A DNA stretch of 64,000 bases from Methylobacterium durans (GCF_003173715.1 NZ_CP029550.1:682001-746000); one strand, 5' to 3'; positions 27,147 to 36,479 are shown, counted from the first letter of the stretch. Program-made: numbers and translations. The notes: generated by a model not told the origin, from the letters alone.

Positions 27147-27899
27147 ATGCCTTTTTCTCTCGCACCGCTGCCGCTTGCCGTTGCGGCCTTCGCCTTCTTC
27201 CTCGCCGGCTTCGTCAAAGGTGTGGTCGGGCTCGGACTGCCACCCGTCGCCATGGGGCTGCTCACCCTGGTCATGATGCCCAGCCAGGCCGCCGCGCTCC
27301 TCGTCGTGCCGGCCTTCGTCACCAATGTCTGGCAGCTCGCGGCCGGGCCGCGGTTCGGAGCGATCGTGAGCCGGCTTTGGCCGATGCTGGCAGCGAGCGT
27401 GGTCGGAACCCTTGGCGCAGCCGCCTACCTGCACGGCTCGTTCGGTGGCCAGGCCATCGTCGCCCTGGGCTTCGCTCTGATCGCGTCCGCCGTTCTCGGG
27501 CTTGCTGCCCCCCGCCTCGTCGTACCACCGGGCGCCGAGCGTTGGCTGGCCCCCCTGGCCGGCGCGGCCACAGGGCTCGTGACCGCCGCCACCGGAGTGT
27601 CCTCGATCCCGGCCGCGCCGTTCCTGGGAGCTCTCGGCTTCAACCGAGAGGATCTCATCCAGGCGCTCGGGCTGTCGTTCACGGTGTCCACCATCGCGCT
27701 CGCCGTCGCCCTGACCATGGGAGGGGTCCTGGGCGTCGGCACCGCCGGGCTTTCGGTCCTGGCGCTCGTGCCCGCACTCCTCGGCATGAGGCTCGGCGGC
27801 TGGGTGCGCGGTCGGGTCAGCGAGTCGGTCTTCCGGCGCTGCTTTTTCCTAGGGCTTCTGGGGCTTGGGCTTCATCTCGCCTCGCGGGCCCTGATCTGA
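27147..27899 (+). CDS. TauE/SafE-family sulfite/sulfonate exporter-like permease
   Basis: A 250-residue integral membrane protein with about eight helices and the family's inverted duplicated motif. The first half has FFLAGFVKGVVGLGLPPVAMGL and the second half ATGLVTAATGVSSIPAAPFLGALGF. The family exports sulfite, sulfoacetate or related organic anions, or imports them; the substrate is not predictable here. No metabolic partner genes adjoin. The LysR gene converges from the other side. Confidence 0.9.
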   Translation: MPFSLAPLPLAVAAFAFFLAGFVKGVVGLGLPPVAMGLLTLVMMPSQAAALLVVPAFVTNVWQLAAGPRFGAIVSRLWPMLAASVVGTLGAAAYLHGSFGGQAIVALGFALIASAVLGLAAPRLVVPPGAERWLAPLAGAATGLVTAATGVSSIPAAPFLGALGFNREDLIQALGLSFTVSTIALAVALTMGGVLGVGTAGLSVLALVPALLGMRLGGWVRGRVSESVFRRCFFLGLLGLGLHLASRALI

Positions 27900-28063
27900 T
27901 TGAAACGATTGCCTTCGGTTCCGGCAGGATGTGCGCCTACAAAGGGATTGAGCTTCGAAGTAGATGAGCGGTTCCCCGCCACCGTCGGCCGTCCGACTCG
28001 CGCCCATCTAGCTACCCTGGCGTCTCGACGGCATCTTCGAAACGACATCCTTCGGAACGGTAG

Positions 28064-28972
28064 TCAGGGTGGGAGACGCTGCATCCCGATGAAACCGACA
28101 AACGCCCGAAGCGGCGCTGGAAGGTAACGGCGGCCGGGATAATACAGGAACGGGCCAGAAAACCGCTGCCACCACGGCTCCAGCACTGGCTCCAATGCAC
28201 CGCTGTCGAGGTAAGGCTGGAGCCAGTCTTCGAACAGGGTGATGATGCCGACGCCCGCAACTGCTGCGTCGACCGCAAGATCGGTGGCGGTGCCGACGCG
28301 CACGATCAGCGGTCCGCTGGGATCGATGCGCACGATATCCCCGTCCCGCGCAAATTCCCAAGCCGTCATCGCGCCACTTGCGAAACGGCCGCGGATACAG
28401 GCGTGATCGAGCAGATCGCGCGGATGCTCAGGCCGACCGCGACGATCGAGGTAGGCCGGCGAGGCAACCGTGGCGAAGCGCTGCTCCCGCGGGCCGATCG
28501 GGACTGCGATCATATCTTGCTCCAGCCGCTCGTCGTAGCGGATGCCGGCATCGCAGCCTGCAGCCAGCACATCGACGAAGCTGTCCTCGGCGATCACGTC
28601 GAGGCGGATGTCAGGGTAAGCCGCCAGGAAAGGCGGAACGATCCTGGGCAGAATCAGCCGGGCTGCGCTGACCGGCACGTTGAGCCGGAGCGTGCCGGCC
28701 GGACGGTCGCGATAGCCGTTGATTACGTCGAGCGCTGCCTCGACCTCACTCAAGGCCGGCGTCAAGCGCTCCAAGAGACGCATGCCTGCCTCGGTAGGGG
28801 CGACGCTGCGCGTGGTGCGATTCAGCAGCCGGACACCGAGCCTCGTCTCCAGCCTCCGGACGGCCTCACTCAGACCGGATGCACTCATGCCGCTGGCGCG
28901 AGCGCCGTCGCGGAAGCCGCCTGCCTCCGCGACGGCGACGAACGCGGCAAGGTCTCCGAGATTAGCATCCAT
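28064..28972 (-). CDS. LysR-family transcriptional regulator
   Basis: A 302-residue full-length regulator. The N-terminal winged helix-turn-helix (AAFVAVAEAGGFRDGARASGMSASGLSEAVRRLETRLGVRLLNRTTRSV) is followed by the effector domain from about residue 90 (GTLRLNVPVSAARLILPRIVPPFLAAYPDIRLDVI). It is divergent from the aldo-keto reductase gene with 93 bp between starts, the usual layout for a LysR controlling its neighbour. The effector is unknown. Confidence 0.93.
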   Translation of the reverse strand: MDANLGDLAAFVAVAEAGGFRDGARASGMSASGLSEAVRRLETRLGVRLLNRTTRSVAPTEAGMRLLERLTPALSEVEAALDVINGYRDRPAGTLRLNVPVSAARLILPRIVPPFLAAYPDIRLDVIAEDSFVDVLAAGCDAGIRYDERLEQDMIAVPIGPREQRFATVASPAYLDRRGRPEHPRDLLDHACIRGRFASGAMTAWEFARDGDIVRIDPSGPLIVRVGTATDLAVDAAVAGVGIITLFEDWLQPYLDSGALEPVLEPWWQRFSGPFLYYPGRRYLPAPLRAFVGFIGMQRLPP

Positions 28973-29000
28973 TGTTCGCCCTGTCGCACAACCTGTGCCG

Positions 29001-29023
29001 ATTGAGACGTATTATCGCGCAAT
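29001..29023. promoter_or_regulatory. Candidate LysR-type site in divergent promoter
   Basis: Between the two divergent starts there is a dyad ATTG-N15-CAAT (29001-29023) containing an inner TTATCGCG. LysR proteins bind interrupted dyads, commonly T-N11-A, in such positions. Only the symmetry and location support this. Confidence 0.35.
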
Positions 29024-29065
29024 GCGCCAGCGTCTAGATTCACGAGCGGCAACCAGGAGAGATAC

Positions 29066-29947
29066 ATGAATGACGTGAGCAGGGCCGGAACCTACGCCTT
29101 GGGCGATCGTACAGTGAAGCGCCTGGGCTATGGCGCGATGCAGCTGGCCGGACCGCATGTGTTCGGTCCACCGAAGGACCGAACGTGCGCCATAAACGTC
29201 CTGCGCGAAGCGGTCGCGAGCGGCGTCAACCACATCGACACGAGCGACTTCTACGGGCCTCACGTCACCAACCAGCTCATCAAAGAGGCGCTTCATCCCT
29301 ATCCGGACGATCTCGTCATCGTCACCAAGATCGGTGCGAAAAGGGGGGCGGACGCATCATGGAACCCAGCCTTCTCGCCCGAGGAACTTACACGCGCAAT
29401 TGAAGACAACCTGCATAATCTCGGCGTCGACGTCCTCGACGTCGTCAACCTGCGCATCATGTTCGACGTGCATGGTCCTGCCGAAGGCTTCATTGAGGAG
29501 CCGCTCGCGGTCTTGGCAAACCTCCAGCGTCGGGGGCTCGTGCGCCATATCGGGCTCAGCAACGTGACGGCTTCACAGGTCGCCGAGGGTCGATCCATCG
29601 CCGACATCGTCTGCGTGCAGAACGCGTACAATCTCGCTCATCGGGTTGATGAGGCACTCGTCGATGAACTCGCAGCGGCCGGTACGGCCTACGTGCCGTT
29701 CTTTCCGCTCGGCGGCTTCAAGCCACTCCAGTCGACCACACTCTTTCGCGTCGCCGAGCGACTTGGCGCAACACCGATGCAAGTGGCGCTCGCCTGGCTT
29801 CTTCGCCGCGCGCCCAACATCCTGCTGATCCCGGGCACGTCATCGGTCGAGCACCTGCGCGAGAACTTGGCCGCAGCGGCCCTGATGTTGCCGGACGACG
29901 TAATGGCTGAGCTGGATCAGCTTGCGACGGCTTCCGCGGAAAGCTGA
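29066..29947 (+). CDS. Aldo/keto reductase
   Basis: A 293-residue (beta/alpha)8 NADPH-dependent reductase. The catalytic residues appear as Asp of HIDTSD, Tyr of DFYGPH and Lys of IVTKIG. The usual catalytic His region reads DVVNLRIM, as in the subgroup with Asn-Leu-Arg there, common in bacterial oxidoreductases paired with LysR. C-terminal cofactor motif LIPGTSSVEHLRENL. Substrate unknown; regulated probably by the divergent LysR gene. Confidence 0.92.
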   Translation: MNDVSRAGTYALGDRTVKRLGYGAMQLAGPHVFGPPKDRTCAINVLREAVASGVNHIDTSDFYGPHVTNQLIKEALHPYPDDLVIVTKIGAKRGADASWNPAFSPEELTRAIEDNLHNLGVDVLDVVNLRIMFDVHGPAEGFIEEPLAVLANLQRRGLVRHIGLSNVTASQVAEGRSIADIVCVQNAYNLAHRVDEALVDELAAAGTAYVPFFPLGGFKPLQSTTLFRVAERLGATPMQVALAWLLRRAPNILLIPGTSSVEHLRENLAAAALMLPDDVMAELDQLATASAES

Positions 29948-30179
29948 GGCGCAGACTGGTAGCCTGCGCCGCGACCCGTGCGTCCACGACGACATCGAAC
30001 CACGGCGAGGAGCTGGTTTGGTGGGAGACTTGGCAGTTGGCGGGGCCGGCGCAGCGGCTTCCAGTGCCGCCGTCGGTAGCGAGCGGATGAGGCTCCCGCG
30101 GAGCGGACCCACTGTCGATGCGGGAGAAGGCCAAGCGTCTCGGCTGCCAGACGAAATCGACGGCATGGGTTTGAAACAC

Positions 30180-30428
30180 CTACGCCGGTTTGCGGAAGAG
30201 GTAGCATTCTGATCGCGAAAGCTGCTCGTCGCTTTGGTCGCCCTGCAGCGGCTGTCGCACAGGGATCGGAACCGGCCGCCCCTCTCGTTTTTGCAGAAGC
30301 CGCTCCAACCGCTCTTGCCATCCGTCGAACTGCTCAGAGGGCGAGTGTTCCAAGCTCTGCTTGGTCCAGAAGAGGTCTAGGATCATGAGGACGATCCAAG
30401 GTCCACCGATGCCAAGAAAGAACGCCAT
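30180..30428 (-). CDS. Small membrane-anchored protein, 82 aa
   Basis: Intact counterpart of the broken copy at 15672-15923. It has an N-terminal membrane helix (MAFFLGIGGPWIVLMILDLFW) followed by a charged tail (WQERLERLLQKREGRPVPIPV). The ATG at 30428 is set by conservation between copies. Conservation of the C terminus YLFRKPA in both copies supports real coding. Function unknown; possibly a phage- or island-borne gene given its linkage to a tRNA fragment. Confidence 0.65.
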   Translation of the reverse strand: MAFFLGIGGPWIVLMILDLFWTKQSLEHSPSEQFDGWQERLERLLQKREGRPVPIPVRQPLQGDQSDEQLSRSECYLFRKPA

Positions 30429-30650
30429 CGCCCTGTCCTCACGTGCAGCAATGCCTGAGCGCCAGTGAGGAAGGATAGAACCCGCTCGTGATCTCTCAAC
30501 GGGGCCGCGGCTACGGCGGCGCCGTGAGGGCTCGATGTTCGGTTTTGCCACCGCTGACACGAGCCGTCTCGCGCTGATGGGCGAAGGTCGCCACGCGCTC
30601 TACGGCAGCATGATCGACGGGAAAACTTTCCAGAAAAATCAATGACATGC

Positions 30651-30701
30651 CACGGACACCCAATCTGAATGCCGTCGGTTCGATCCCGATCGCCCGCTCC
30701 A
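30651..30701 (+). other. tRNA-Gly(CCC)-like 3' fragment, copy 2
   Basis: Same T arm and acceptor strand as copy 1 (GTCGGTTCGATCCCGATCGC then CCGCTCCA) with a more decayed anticodon arm, whose loop CACCCAA still reads CCC. The CCA tail is not continued. No 5' half is present. It lies in the same orientation and module order as copy 1. Confidence 0.6.
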
Positions 30702-30963
30702 GAACAAGCCGTTCCAGTGAATGGCCGGTGCGGCCTCTCCCCATTGGCAGTCGTGATCCTGCAGATCCGCCGGCACTGCGGGCCGGAGATGTGTGATAGA
30801 GGAAATGACCGCCCCGCGCGTCGGTCCTCAGCGGTCCGGCTCGCTTCCGCGCCGTCCCCGGGGCGCGCCCGCTCAGCGAACGGCAAATCCGGTGACGATC
30901 GAGCCAAAGGTCACGGGCGCATGTCGCACCCGGATAGTGCCGGACCTGCTTGACGTATGGGTG

Positions 30964-31021
30964 TGGACAACTTGTCTACTTCCGCTCTGTCGGGTGAATG
31001 GGCAGGTGGACAAAATGTCCA
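30964..31021. promoter_or_regulatory. Twin palindromic activator sites
   Basis: Two 15-bp dyads of one consensus, TGGACAANTTGTCCA: TGGACAACTTGTCTA at 30964-30978 and TGGACAAAATGTCCA at 31007-31021, centres 43 bp (about four turns) apart. They lie roughly 100 and 140 bp upstream of the predicted sigma-54 start, where NtrC-type activators bind. The activator gene at 32921 is the natural candidate; a GntR-type repressor is the alternative. Confidence 0.68.
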
Positions 31022-31086
31022 TGCGATCCACGTCGCGAATTTATCGGGTCATTGAAAATAAAGACGAATCCTGGCGATCGGACGTC

Positions 31087-31102
31087 TGGCTCGGACATTG
31101 CT
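31087..31102 (+). promoter_or_regulatory. Sigma-54 (-24/-12) promoter
   Basis: TGGCTCGGACATTGCT fits the consensus TGGCAC-N5-TTGC(A/T) with one mismatch and the obligatory GG-N10-GC spacing. Transcription would start near 31113, giving a leader of about 49 bases before the ATG at 31162. Confidence 0.7.
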
Positions 31103-31161
31103 GACGCACGTACCGAAACGCGGCGGAGACCGCGTTTTGTGGAAACGCGCCAGGAGACGCC

Positions 31162-32799
31162 ATGTCCGCCAGCATCGCAGCCGAACCCGGCTTCTTCAGT
31201 CGCGAGCGCACGATCGCGACACCGACCTTCAACCGCTGGCTGGTGCCACCAGCGGCCCTCGCGATCCACCTCTGCATCGGCATGGCCTACGGCTTCAGCG
31301 TGTTCTGGCTGCCGCTCTCGCGGGCCGTGGGCATCACGCAGTCGATCGCCTGCCCGGCCGACATGGGCTTCCTGGCTTCGCTGGTCGCGACGGGGTGCGA
31401 CTGGAAGATCAGCCAGCTCGGCTGGATGTACACGCTGTTCTTCGTGCTGCTCGGCTGCTCCGCGGCAATCTGGGGCGGCTGGCTTGAGCGCGCCGGGCCA
31501 CGCAAGGCCGGCTTGGTCTCGGCGTTCTGCTGGTGTGGCGGCCTGCTGATTTCCGCGCTCGGGGTCCACCTGCACCAGCTATGGATGCTGTGGCTCGGCT
31601 CGGGCGTCATCGGCGGCATTGGACTCGGCCTCGGCTACATCTCGCCGGTCTCGACGCTGATCAAGTGGTTTCCCGATCGGCGCGGGATGGCCACTGGCAT
31701 GGCGATCATGGGCTTCGGCGGCGGCGCGATGATTGGTGCGCCCCTCGCCGACTGGCTGATGCGCCAGTTCGCCACCGCCACCTCCGTCGGGGTCTGGCAG
31801 ACCTTTGTGGCGATGGCCGTCATCTACGCCGTCTTCATGGTCGCGGGCGCGCTCGGCTACCGTGTTCCCCGCGAGGACTGGAAGCCGGGTGGCTGGACGC
31901 CGCCGGCGACGAGCAAGAGCGCGATGGTCTCCTCCCGGAACGTCGATCTCGAAGTTGCGAGCCGGACGCCGCAATTCTGGCTGATCTGGGCGGCGCTCTG
32001 CCTCAACGTGTCCGCGGGCATCGGCGTCATCGGCATGGCCTCTCCGATGCTGCAGGAGGTGTTCGGCGGCAAGCTGATCGGGCTCGACATCCCATTCGGA
32101 TCGCTCGACGCTGCCCAGAAGGCCCAGATCGCCGCGATTGCAGCCGGATTCACGGGACTGCTCAGTCTCTGCAACATCGGCGGCCGATTCCTGTGGGCGA
32201 CCTCGTCCGACAAGCTCGGCCGGAAGCTCACCTTCGCAATCTTCTTCACGCTCGGCTTCGCGCTCTACGCCGCGGTCCCGACGCTCGCGGGCTTCAGCAC
32301 GACCGTGTTCTTCGTGCTCGCAATCGGCGTCATCATCTCGATGTATGGCGGCGGCTTCGCGACGGTGCCCGCCTATCTCGCCGACATGTTCGGCACCAAG
32401 ATGGTCGGCGCGATCCACGGCCGGCTCCTGACCGCCTGGGCGACGGCCGGCATCCTCGGACCGGTCTTGGTGAACTACCTGCGCGAGTATCAGCTCGCCT
32501 CGGGCCTGCCGAACGCCCAGGCGTACAACCAGACCATGTACATCCTGGCCGGGTTGCTGGTCCTCGGCATGGTCTGCAACCTTCTGGTCCGGCCCGTCGC
32601 GTCGCGCCATCACATGGCGGAGGTGAAGGGGGCACAGGTGGCGGTGCGCCCGGAGTCTCATGCCTCCCTGGCCGATACTCCGACCGCCGAACCGACGACG
32701 GCGCCGGTTCTTGTCGCCGTCGCCTGGGCGGCGGTCGGCCTGCCGCTTCTCGCCGGCGTGCTGATCACGCTTCAGAAGGCGGCGATCCTGCTACACTGA
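31162..32799 (+). CDS. OFA-family MFS transporter (oxalate/formate antiporter-like)
   Basis: A 545-residue transporter with about twelve helices plus one hydrophobic helix in a C-terminal extension (APVLVAVAWAAVGLPLLAGV). MFS motifs include GWLERAGPRKAG and the family's GIGLGLGYISPVSTLIKWFPDRRGMATGMAIMGFGGGAMIG, characteristic of the oxalate:formate antiporter family. It also has a large loop insert between helices (about 58-78). OFA members carry oxalate, formate or other small carboxylates. The sigma-54 promoter and adjacent activator/kinase suggest induction by its substrate. ATG at 31162 has AGGAGA upstream. Confidence 0.87.
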   Translation: MSASIAAEPGFFSRERTIATPTFNRWLVPPAALAIHLCIGMAYGFSVFWLPLSRAVGITQSIACPADMGFLASLVATGCDWKISQLGWMYTLFFVLLGCSAAIWGGWLERAGPRKAGLVSAFCWCGGLLISALGVHLHQLWMLWLGSGVIGGIGLGLGYISPVSTLIKWFPDRRGMATGMAIMGFGGGAMIGAPLADWLMRQFATATSVGVWQTFVAMAVIYAVFMVAGALGYRVPREDWKPGGWTPPATSKSAMVSSRNVDLEVASRTPQFWLIWAALCLNVSAGIGVIGMASPMLQEVFGGKLIGLDIPFGSLDAAQKAQIAAIAAGFTGLLSLCNIGGRFLWATSSDKLGRKLTFAIFFTLGFALYAAVPTLAGFSTTVFFVLAIGVIISMYGGGFATVPAYLADMFGTKMVGAIHGRLLTAWATAGILGPVLVNYLREYQLASGLPNAQAYNQTMYILAGLLVLGMVCNLLVRPVASRHHMAEVKGAQVAVRPESHASLADTPTAEPTTAPVLVAVAWAAVGLPLLAGVLITLQKAAILLH

Positions 32800-32920
32800 T
32801 GCCTGATCCCGGCCCGCCGCGTGGTGGGCCGGCGCATCGCCAGAATTCGGCAAATCGTCTAAGCACGCTTGGCCGGAGCCCGCTCGCGGCAGACCTCTCC
32901 GCTGGACCGATGGCGGTTCC

Positions 32921-34291
32921 ATGTCCACTGGCCCAGACGCGACAGCCGCTCCGGAGGCGCCCGCCGACCCCTGGCTCGCCAAGGCTCATGTCCTCGTCGT
33001 CGACGACGAGCCGGGGATGCGGAATTTTCTGGTCCGCACGCTGGCGCCGCGTTGCGCGAGGGTCGAGGCGGTCGGCGACACGATCGCTGCCGGCCAGTTG
33101 CTCGATTCGAGCCATTTCGATCTGATCATCCTCGACAACATCCTGGGCGGCCGCACGGGGCTGGCCTGGCTCGCGGAGCTGCGCCGGGACGGCCTGTTCA
33201 CGGAAGTCATCCTGATCACCGCGTTCGCGGATCTTGAGACCGCGATCGAGGCGGTACGGGCGGGGGCGGCCGATTTCGTCCTGAAGCCGTTCCGCACGAA
33301 GCAGATCCTCAACGCCGTCATGCGCTGCCTCGACCGCGCGGCATTGCGGCGGGAGAACTTCGTGCTGCGCCGTCAGCTCGGGACGCCTGCGAAATCCGAG
33401 GCGACCGGCCGCATCGTCGGCACGTCTCAGCAGATGGTCCGGATCCGCGCGTTGGTCGCCCGGGCCGCCGCGACACCCAGCACCGTGCTGATCACCGGTG
33501 AATCCGGCACGGCGAAGGAGGTCACGGCGCGGGCGCTCCACGAGCAATCCTCCGTCGCCGACAGACCCTTCGTGCCGGTGAATTGCGGAGCGATCGCCGC
33601 CGAGATCATCGAGAGCGAGCTGTTCGGTCATGTGAAGGGCGCCTTCACGGGCGCAGCGTCCTCCCGCGAAGGGCTGTTCTTCTATGCCCAGGGCGGCACG
33701 CTCTTCCTCGACGAGGTCGCCGAGCTTCCGCTCGCGCTGCAGGCGAAGCTCCTGCGGGTCATCGAGGAGCGCAGGATTCGCCCGGTCGGCTCGGACCGTG
33801 AGATCCCGATCGACGTCCGCCTGATCGCGGCCACCAATGCCGACCTCGCCGAGGCGGTCGCCGCCGGGCGGTTCCGCGCCGACCTCTACTACCGGCTCGA
33901 CGTCTTTCGCATCCATCTGCCGCCGCTGCGAGAACGGGTCGAGGACGTCGAGCCGCTCGCGCGGATGTTCATGGAGCAGATCTCCTTGCAGCTCGGCCTG
34001 CCGCCGCTGCCGATCAGGCCGAGCGTGCTGCAGCGTTTCGAAGCCTATTCCTGGCCGGGCAATGCCCGCGAGCTTCGGAACCGGATCGAGCGCGCGCTGA
34101 TCCTCGGCGCTTTCGACGAGCCCGGCCTCAACGCGCCGGCGGAGGCGAGGACGGATGACCTCGCCGAGGTCGAGAAGCGTCACATCCTGCGCGTTCTGTC
34201 CGCATCGGACGGAAATCGGGCGGAAGCCGCTCGCCGCCTCGGCGTGTCGCGCAAGACGCTCGACCGCAAATGCGCGGAATGGAATGTCTGA
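32921..34291 (+). CDS. NtrC-type sigma-54-dependent response regulator
   Basis: A 456-residue three-domain regulator. The receiver domain (about 22-140) has phospho-acceptor Asp72 (LIILDNIL) and Lys of FVLKPF. The AAA+ domain has Walker A GESGTAKE (193-200, Ala where Gly is usual), GAFTGA (240-245, sigma-54 contact) and Walker B GTLFLDEV. The C-terminal Fis-like HTH is NRAEAARRLGVSRKTLDRK. It overlaps the kinase gene by eight bases, and the OFA transporter with a sigma-54 promoter lies upstream, so that promoter is its likely target. Confidence 0.93.
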   Translation: MSTGPDATAAPEAPADPWLAKAHVLVVDDEPGMRNFLVRTLAPRCARVEAVGDTIAAGQLLDSSHFDLIILDNILGGRTGLAWLAELRRDGLFTEVILITAFADLETAIEAVRAGAADFVLKPFRTKQILNAVMRCLDRAALRRENFVLRRQLGTPAKSEATGRIVGTSQQMVRIRALVARAAATPSTVLITGESGTAKEVTARALHEQSSVADRPFVPVNCGAIAAEIIESELFGHVKGAFTGAASSREGLFFYAQGGTLFLDEVAELPLALQAKLLRVIEERRIRPVGSDREIPIDVRLIAATNADLAEAVAAGRFRADLYYRLDVFRIHLPPLRERVEDVEPLARMFMEQISLQLGLPPLPIRPSVLQRFEAYSWPGNARELRNRIERALILGAFDEPGLNAPAEARTDDLAEVEKRHILRVLSASDGNRAEAARRLGVSRKTLDRKCAEWNV

Positions 34292-36281
34292 GCGACCGTC
34301 AGGCGGCTGGCGGCTGCGCTCGGTCCGCGCGCGACTCCTCGCCATCGCCCTGCTGCCGATGGTGGCGGTGCTCCCCATCGTCCTCGGCTTCGCCCTGTTC
34401 TGGTGGCTCGCGCAGTTCGACGCTTTGCTCGTCTCAAAGGCACACGATGACCTGATCATCGCCCGCCAGTACCTGCGCCGCATCATGGAGCGCGGCGGTG
34501 AGCAGATCACGGCACTCGGCCAGTCGGCGGCGTTCGCCGAGGCGGAGCGTGCGGGCGGACTCGACGCGCTGCTCGAAGCGCGCCGGACGGAGCTCGGCCT
34601 CGACTTCCTCTACCTGACAGCCGCGGACGGTCGACTTCTGGCCGCAGCACCGGCCGGCGCGAAGCCTTCGCTCACGGCTGAATGGCGGATCATCGGCGCG
34701 GCACTCAAGGGTCGGTCGGAAACGGCGATCGACGTGTTCGACGAAGGCGCGATGGCGTCGCTCTCGCCCGGCATGGCAGCGCGTGCGCGGCTCGATCTCG
34801 TGCCGACGCCGGCCGCTGCCGAGACCGACCGCACGGTCGAGCCGCGGGGCCTCATCATCCACTCGGCCGGCCCTGCGGCGCTGGCCGATGGCCGCGTCGG
34901 CGCGCTGGTCGGCGGATCGCTCCTCAACGGCAATCTCGGGTTCGTCGACACGATCAACGACCTGATCTACGCCCATGCCGACCTGCCGGCCGGCAGCCAG
35001 GGCACGGCGACGCTGTTCCTCGACGACGTCCGCGTCGCGACGAATGTGCGCCTGTTCGGGGATCGACGCGCGCTCGGCACACGGGTCTCGCGCGAGGTGC
35101 GCGACGCCGTGCTCGGCGAGGGCCGCACCTGGCTCGACAGCGCCTTCGTGGTGAACGACCGATACCTCTCGGCCTACGAGCCGATCGCGGACAGCACCGG
35201 CCGCCGAGTCGGCATGCTCTACGTCGGCTTCCTCGAACAGCCGTTCCGCCTAGCACGCTGGGCTATGGTAGCGGCGGTCCTGGCCACCTTCGCGGTTGCG
35301 GCCGCCGTGACGGTGCCTTTCCTGCTCAGGCTCGCCCGCGCGATTTTCCAGCCGCTCGAGCGCATGAACCGGACCATCGCTGCCGTCGATGCCGGCGATC
35401 TCGGCGCGCGCACCGGAACCGTCTCCTGCGACGACGAGATCGGGCTCGTCGCGCGCCGCTTCGACGAGCTGCTCGACCGCCTGGAGGCGCGGGACACGGA
35501 GCTGCGCGCCTTTGCCCGCGAACTCGACGCGCGGGTCGAGGAGCGCACGCGCCAGCTCGAAGACACCCGGCGACAGCTCGTCATGTCCGAGAAGCTCGCA
35601 TCGATCGGCGAGATCACGGCCGGTGTCGCCCATGAAATCAACAATCCGATCGCCGTGATTCAGGGCAACCTCGAAGTTGCACGCGAGGCGCTGGGACCGG
35701 CGGCGAATGAGGTCAAGGTCGAGTTCGATCTGATCGATCAGCAGGTTCACCGAGTGAACATGATCGTCACCCGGCTGCTGCAATTTGCGCGTCCGGAGGA
35801 ATTTGCCGGATACATCGACGCGGTGACGCCGGCCGACGTCGTCGCCGATTGTCTGGTGCTCGTCCGCCATCTCCTCGACCGTGCCGACATCACCCTCGCT
35901 CGCTCCGACACGGCAACCCGCACGGTCGAGGTCAGCCGGACGGAACTGCAGCAGGTCGTGATCAATCTCTTGGTGAACGCTATCCACGCCATGCCCGAGG
36001 GCGGAGTACTCCGCCTCGGGACTGCGGACGAGGATCGCTCGGAGGCCGAGGGAGTAGTGATCACGGTGGCCGATACGGGCGTCGGCATCCCGCCTGACCA
36101 GCTGCGGAAGATCTTCGACCCCTTCTTCACCACCCGCACCCACGGCGGCACGGGACTGGGCCTCTCAATCAGCTACACGCTGATCGCGCGCTACAGCGGC
36201 ACGATCAGCGTCGACAGCGCGGTCGGCCACGGATCGGCCTTCACGATCTGGCTGCCATCCGGCCAACGATCGAGCGAATGA
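34284..36281 (+). CDS. Membrane sensor histidine kinase (Cache, HAMP)
   Basis: About 665 residues. Order: first membrane helix (ARLLAIALLPMVAVLPIVLGF), a periplasmic Cache-type sensor of about 280 residues, a second helix (MVAAVLATFAVAAAVTVPFLL), HAMP, coiled coil, HisKA with His450 in GVAHEINNP, and HATPase (NLLVNAIHAM, DTGVGIP, GGTGLGLSIS). A periplasmic Cache fits sensing of small carboxylates. The ATG at 34284 is chosen because it overlaps the regulator stop; translation is coupled. Confidence 0.92.
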   Translation: MSERPSGGWRLRSVRARLLAIALLPMVAVLPIVLGFALFWWLAQFDALLVSKAHDDLIIARQYLRRIMERGGEQITALGQSAAFAEAERAGGLDALLEARRTELGLDFLYLTAADGRLLAAAPAGAKPSLTAEWRIIGAALKGRSETAIDVFDEGAMASLSPGMAARARLDLVPTPAAAETDRTVEPRGLIIHSAGPAALADGRVGALVGGSLLNGNLGFVDTINDLIYAHADLPAGSQGTATLFLDDVRVATNVRLFGDRRALGTRVSREVRDAVLGEGRTWLDSAFVVNDRYLSAYEPIADSTGRRVGMLYVGFLEQPFRLARWAMVAAVLATFAVAAAVTVPFLLRLARAIFQPLERMNRTIAAVDAGDLGARTGTVSCDDEIGLVARRFDELLDRLEARDTELRAFARELDARVEERTRQLEDTRRQLVMSEKLASIGEITAGVAHEINNPIAVIQGNLEVAREALGPAANEVKVEFDLIDQQVHRVNMIVTRLLQFARPEEFAGYIDAVTPADVVADCLVLVRHLLDRADITLARSDTATRTVEVSRTELQQVVINLLVNAIHAMPEGGVLRLGTADEDRSEAEGVVITVADTGVGIPPDQLRKIFDPFFTTRTHGGTGLGLSISYTLIARYSGTISVDSAVGHGSAFTIWLPSGQRSSE

Positions 36282-36479
36282 AGGTGCGCCCGCTCCCCTA
36301 CATCGCGCGGGAACCGATCACAGGAGACGACCGACCCGCGTGCCGAAGGGGGCCTCGGGGGTCGAGCTGCGCCACACATGCGTGGGTGGAGTTGCTGCAG
36401 CTTGCTATAGTGAAGGACGCGGCGCTCGCAGGCGGCATGCGGACGCGCCGATGCCCGCACCTCCTGCGAGGAGCAAACC

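Noticed and set aside
31579..34510. Long minus-strand frames of 360 and 581 codons
   Set aside because: They are shadows of the OFA transporter and of the sigma-54 activator, whose domains and motifs are unambiguous on the plus strand.
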